Positions 60,821-64,000 of a DNA stretch of 64,000 nt are shown piece after piece. A model generated the notes under the pieces. The model saw only the letters and a list, made by a program, of their open reading frames with translations, made no database searches and was not told the DNA's origin. The stretch's first letter is position 1; the number at the start of each line of letters is the position of its first letter. Source of the DNA: JAWKWH01 sp963669415. GTDB lineage: Bacteria > Pseudomonadota > Alphaproteobacteria > Rhizobiales > Rhizobiaceae. The position numbers were made by a program, and so were the translations under genes. The stretch covers positions 1,426,001 to 1,490,000 of the forward strand of contig CAXXPS010000003.1 in the NCBI GenBank assembly GCA_963669415.2. Reading direction: 5' to 3'.

Positions 60821-61786
60821 ATGACCGGACAAAAAGACTTTCCGCTTTTCCCGCACCGCCATCTGCTCGGCATCAACGGCCTTTCTCCCCAGGATATATC
60901 GATTTTGCTCGATCGCGCCGAGGGAGCGGTCTCGATTTCGCGCCAATCGGAGAAAAAGACTTCATCGCTGCGGGGCCGCACCCAGATCAACCTGTTCTAT
61001 GAAGCGTCCACCCGGACGCAATCGTCATTCGAGTTGGCCGGGAAAAGGCTTGGTGCCGATGTTATGAACATGTCGGTTGCCAGTTCGTCGGTGAAAAAGG
61101 GGGAAACGCTGATCGATACGGCAATGACGTTGAACGCGATGCGACCGGATATTCTGGTAATACGCCACGCGTCGGCCGGCGCGGCAGCACTTCTCGCCCA
61201 GAAAGTGGGATGTTCCGTCATCAATGCGGGCGACGGCGCCCATGAACATCCCACACAAGCGCTTCTCGATGCGCTGACAATTCGCCGGGCAAAGGGCGAA
61301 ATCGCCGGGCTGACTGTCGCAATCTGCGGTGACGTTTTGCATTCACGCGTAGCCCGGTCAAACATGATCATGCTCAATGCGCTGGGCGCACGGGTTCGCG
61401 TAGTGGCCCCCACCACACTTCTTCCTGCAGGCGTGGAGCGGATGGGCACGGAAGTGTTCCAGTCCATGTCTGACGGACTGAAAGACGCTGATGTTGTCAT
61501 GATGTTGCGGTTGCAGCGTGAACGAATGGAAGGATCGTTTGTACCTTCGGTACGCGAATACTTCCGCTATTTCGGTCTCGACAGCGCCAAACTTGCGGCA
61601 GCCAAACCTGATGCGCTGGTCATGCATCCTGGTCCGATGAACCGGGGCGTGGAGATAGCGTCAGACATCGCCGACGGCCCCCAAAGCGTCATTGAGGAGC
61701 AGGTGGAGATGGGTGTAGCGGTTCGAATGGCGGTCATGGAGGCGCTACTTGATCCGCGACGCAATCCCGAGGGTATCGCGGCATGA
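60821..61786 (+). CDS. pyrB: Aspartate carbamoyltransferase catalytic subunit
   Basis: The 321-residue enzyme has the carbamoyl-phosphate-binding STRT motif (YEASTRTQSSFELAGKRLG), HASAGAA, the EHPTQALLDALTI motif with conserved His and Gln, and the C-terminal VMHPGPMNRGVEIA. It makes carbamoyl-aspartate in pyrimidine synthesis. It is translated with pyrC' by a 4-bp overlap. No regulatory PyrI chain is present, which fits class A (pyrBC') complexes. Confidence 0.97.
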   Translation: MTGQKDFPLFPHRHLLGINGLSPQDISILLDRAEGAVSISRQSEKKTSSLRGRTQINLFYEASTRTQSSFELAGKRLGADVMNMSVASSSVKKGETLIDTAMTLNAMRPDILVIRHASAGAAALLAQKVGCSVINAGDGAHEHPTQALLDALTIRRAKGEIAGLTVAICGDVLHSRVARSNMIMLNALGARVRVVAPTTLLPAGVERMGTEVFQSMSDGLKDADVVMMLRLQRERMEGSFVPSVREYFRYFGLDSAKLAAAKPDALVMHPGPMNRGVEIASDIADGPQSVIEEQVEMGVAVRMAVMEALLDPRRNPEGIAA

Positions 61787-63072
61787 GCGTGCAGGTCTTT
61801 GAGAACGCACGAGTTGTCGATCCTTCGCGCGATGTCGATGAAACCGGAACGGTTGTCATCCAGGACGGGACGATTGTTGCCGCCGGCGCGGATGCACTGA
61901 ATCAAGGTATACCCGACGGTGCGGAGCGAAGAGATTGCACGGGGCTAGTGCTTTGTCCCGGGCTGGTCGATGCGCGAGTCTATGTTGGCGAACCGGGAAA
62001 TGAACACCGCGAAACCATTGCTTCCGCTTCCCAGGCTGCAGCAGCGGGGGGAGTGACATCGCTGGTGATGATGCCGGACACCAGTCCGGTCATTGATGAT
62101 GTCGCGTTGGTTGAATTCGTTCTGCGAACAGCACGCGAGACGGCGCTCGTCAACATTTACCCTGCCGCCGCAATAACGAAGGGTTTGGCCGGAAATGAGA
62201 TGACGGAATTCGGGCTCATGCGCGAAGTGGGAGCTGTAATGTTCACAGATGGCCGCAAAACCATCTCCAACTCATTGGTGATGCGGCGTGCACTGACTTA
62301 CGCAAGGGATCTGGGAACCATTGTCGCACATGAGACACAGGACAGCAATCTCGCAGGTTCGGGAGTGATGAACGAAGGCCTGTTTGCCAGTTGGCTGGGT
62401 CTCAGCGGCGTACCGCGCGAAGCGGAACTGATACCGCTCGAACGGGACCTTGCGCTGGCAAATCTGACCGGCGGCAACTATCACGCCGCAAAGATATCAA
62501 CCGGGTTGGCCGCAAGAGCAATCGCAAGAGCCAAGGATGGAACCGGCCGCATCTCGGCCGGGGTATCGATCAATCATCTGTCCTTGAACGAGAACGACAT
62601 CGGTGAATACCGAACCTTTTTCAAGCTGTCGCCGCCGCTTCGCGCGGAAGAAGACCGACTGGCAATGATCGAAGCTTTGAAAGATGGCACGATTGACATC
62701 GTTGTCTCATCGCACGACCCGCAGGATGTCGACACAAAACGTCTTCCCTTCGCCGACGCGGCAGATGGCGCGATCGGACTTGAAACGCTTCTCGCTGTTG
62801 CGCTTCGACTTCACCATTCCGGTGATATCCCCTTGAAACGTTTGATTGATGTTCTATCGACATCTCCGGCGAGAATTCTTGGCCTGGACAAAGGCACGCT
62901 GCGGCCGGGAAACGTGGCCGACTTCATCCTGATCGATCCTGATCGTCCGTGGGTGGTCGAGGAAAGAAATATCAGGTCGCGTTCGAAGAACACCGCCTTT
63001 GAAGGCGCACGGTTGCAGGGCATGGTCTTGCAAACTGTGGTTGCCGGGCGCACAGTATTTTCTTCCGAATAG
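61783..63072 (+). CDS. Dihydroorotase-like subunit (PyrC'), probably non-catalytic
   Basis: The 429-residue amidohydrolase-fold protein is homologous to class I dihydroorotase. The first metal motif, normally DxHxHxREPG, reads VDARVYVGEPG here, so both metal-binding His and the following Arg are lost; other family stretches (IVAHETQDSN, NHLSLNEND, SSHDPQD) are present. In Pseudomonas a similar inactive PyrC' is structurally required by PyrB. By analogy this protein probably stabilises aspartate carbamoyltransferase, and a true dihydroorotase should be encoded elsewhere. The start overlaps pyrB by 4 bp; plsY follows 8 bp later. Confidence 0.93.
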   Translation: MSVQVFENARVVDPSRDVDETGTVVIQDGTIVAAGADALNQGIPDGAERRDCTGLVLCPGLVDARVYVGEPGNEHRETIASASQAAAAGGVTSLVMMPDTSPVIDDVALVEFVLRTARETALVNIYPAAAITKGLAGNEMTEFGLMREVGAVMFTDGRKTISNSLVMRRALTYARDLGTIVAHETQDSNLAGSGVMNEGLFASWLGLSGVPREAELIPLERDLALANLTGGNYHAAKISTGLAARAIARAKDGTGRISAGVSINHLSLNENDIGEYRTFFKLSPPLRAEEDRLAMIEALKDGTIDIVVSSHDPQDVDTKRLPFADAADGAIGLETLLAVALRLHHSGDIPLKRLIDVLSTSPARILGLDKGTLRPGNVADFILIDPDRPWVVEERNIRSRSKNTAFEGARLQGMVLQTVVAGRTVFSSE

Positions 63073-63080
63073 GAGGACCC

Positions 63081-63683
63081 ATGGCCGAATTGCTCACCGT
63101 TTCCACTCTTGGCATGCTGGTGTTTGGTTATCTGTGTGGATCAATTCCCTTTGGATTGATTATCGCGCGATTGGGGGGCAAGGGTGATGTGCGCGAGATC
63201 GGATCTGGAAACATCGGCGCAACAAACGTGTTGCGTACCGGAAGCAAGGGGCTTGCCGCACTAACATTGATTGCTGATGCGGCGAAAGGAGCCGTGCCCG
63301 TTCTTGCAGGACTGGCCTGGTTTGGCCTTCCGGAAGCTGTAACCGGTGGATTCGGCGCCTTTGTCGGTCATCTGTTTCCCGTTTGGCTCGGTTTCAAGGG
63401 AGGCAAGGGAGTTGCGACCTACCTGGGGGTACTTTTTGCCCTGGCCTGGCAGGGCGCCTTGGTATTTGGAGCCATTTGGCTGGCAGTCGCAGCAATAACC
63501 CGTTTCTCCTCGCTTTCCGCGCTGATTGCGGTGGTGGCAGTGCCAATATTTTTCTTTGCGGCGGGCTATGGTTTGGTTGCCTGGCTGTTCGTAGTGCTTG
63601 GACTCATCGTGTTCGCCAAACATCGCGCCAATATCTCCCGCCTCATCGCCGGAACCGAAACACGTATTGGCGCCAAGGAATGA
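63081..63683 (+). CDS. plsY: Glycerol-3-phosphate acyltransferase PlsY
   Basis: The 200-residue protein has five membrane helices and the PlsY motifs: GSIPFGLIIARLGGKGDVREIGSGNIGATNVLR with the conserved SGNIG phosphate-binding loop, HLFPVWLGFKGGKGVAT, and the C-terminal FAKHRANISRLIAGTE. It uses acyl-phosphate to acylate glycerol-3-phosphate, the first committed step of phospholipid synthesis upstream of CdsA. AGGAGG precedes the ATG. Its end overlaps dprA by ATGA. Confidence 0.97.
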   Translation: MAELLTVSTLGMLVFGYLCGSIPFGLIIARLGGKGDVREIGSGNIGATNVLRTGSKGLAALTLIADAAKGAVPVLAGLAWFGLPEAVTGGFGAFVGHLFPVWLGFKGGKGVATYLGVLFALAWQGALVFGAIWLAVAAITRFSSLSALIAVVAVPIFFFAAGYGLVAWLFVVLGLIVFAKHRANISRLIAGTETRIGAKE

Positions 63684-64000
63684 AACAGCCGGCCAAGGGC
63701 CCTCCCCGGCTTTCCGACAAACAAAGGATGCAGTGGCTGCGCTTGATCAGGACCGACAATGTCGGGCCCGCAACGTTTCGCGATCTCATAAACCGATACG
63801 GATCGGCAGAAACGGCGTTGGAGGCGCTGCCGGACCTGACTCTTCGAGGTGGTGCCGGTCGGCCGGTGAGCATTCCGGATATTGCCACAGCTGAAGATGA
63901 GATGGATGCCGTTGCGAAATTCGGTGCGATGCTGGTGGCAATTGGAGAAACTGAGTATCCAAGCGTGCTGGCGCACATGGATCAGCCTCCACCACTGGTA
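63680..64000 (+). CDS. dprA: DNA-processing protein DprA (partial, runs off the window)
   Basis: The frame is open from ATG 63680 through the last base, giving 107 residues. The N-terminal part matches the SAM-like first domain of DprA (RLSDKQRMQWLRLIRTDNVGPATFRDLINRYGSAETALEALPDL), then the segment DEMDAVAKFGAMLVAIGETEYPSVLAHMDQPPPLV leading into the Rossmann-like core. DprA loads RecA onto incoming single-stranded DNA. The gene overlaps plsY by ATGA. comEC, the DNA uptake channel, is also in this window. Confidence 0.93.
   Translation, partial: MKQPAKGPPRLSDKQRMQWLRLIRTDNVGPATFRDLINRYGSAETALEALPDLTLRGGAGRPVSIPDIATAEDEMDAVAKFGAMLVAIGETEYPSVLAHMDQPPPLV

Overview
The window is a chromosomal segment of an alphaproteobacterium, most likely order Hyphomicrobiales (Rhizobiales), probably a marine or free-living member. 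Three things point there: the gene order lexA-comEC-gltX-gltA followed on the other strand by rpsB-tsf-pyrH-frr-uppS-cdsA-rseP-bamA-lpxD-fabZ-lpxA-lpxI-lpxB; the order ruvX-aidB-like-pyrB-pyrC'-plsY-dprA; and alphaproteobacterial markers (EipB/DUF1849, DUF1489, LexA boxes of the GTTC-N7-GTTC type, LpxI). No tRNA, rRNA, CRISPR array, prophage or insertion sequence was recognised. The taxonomic placement is an inference from synteny and protein character.

Region 1 (1-11.3 kb) is accessory and patchy. It holds a partial alpha/beta hydrolase, a very large surface protein (six TIG repeats plus an autotransporter-like barrel) coupled to a small upstream ORF, and an SDR gene flanked by a 193-bp direct repeat that carries the 5' end of a cupin gene. 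An isochorismatase-type hydrolase, an orphan polyamine-type binding protein, and a DUF3500-cytochrome b561 pair follow. Several AT-rich gaps (905-1080, 7770-7830, 9430-9640) separate these units.

Region 2 (11.4-31 kb) is core. lexA sits behind a perfect SOS box. comEC, gltX and gltA follow, then a long minus-strand run for translation (rpsB, tsf, frr), UMP kinase, undecaprenyl and CDP-DAG synthesis, RseP, BamA and the lipid A enzymes LpxD/FabZ/LpxA/LpxI/LpxB. Together these couple protein synthesis to outer-membrane and envelope construction.

Region 3 (31-52.6 kb) is mostly conserved housekeeping and small conserved unknowns: EipB, RidA, GDPD, FemAB-like and HIT proteins, PAP2, methyltransferase, AzlCD, a HEAT-like protein beside ClpA and ClpS. 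A phasin follows, with a strong palindromic operator between it and a divergent SPOR-domain DD-carboxypeptidase. Then come a J-domain/VWA pair, SdaA, a 42-residue membrane protein, a Cys/Met PLP enzyme, and a gatC-GNAT-gatA operon.

Region 4 (52.7-55.8 kb) is the most unusual unit: a tightly overlapping minus-strand trio encoding a fatty-acyl-AMP ligase, a divergent acyl carrier protein and a condensation-domain-type acyltransferase. It looks like a self-contained machine for activating a fatty acid and transferring it to an unknown acceptor, placed inside an otherwise housekeeping neighbourhood.

Region 5 (55.9-64 kb) returns to core genes: UPF0173 hydrolase, RuvX, small membrane proteins, an AEC transporter, an AidB-like flavoprotein, PyrB with a PyrC-like subunit that lacks the metal-binding histidines, PlsY and the start of DprA, which runs off the window end.
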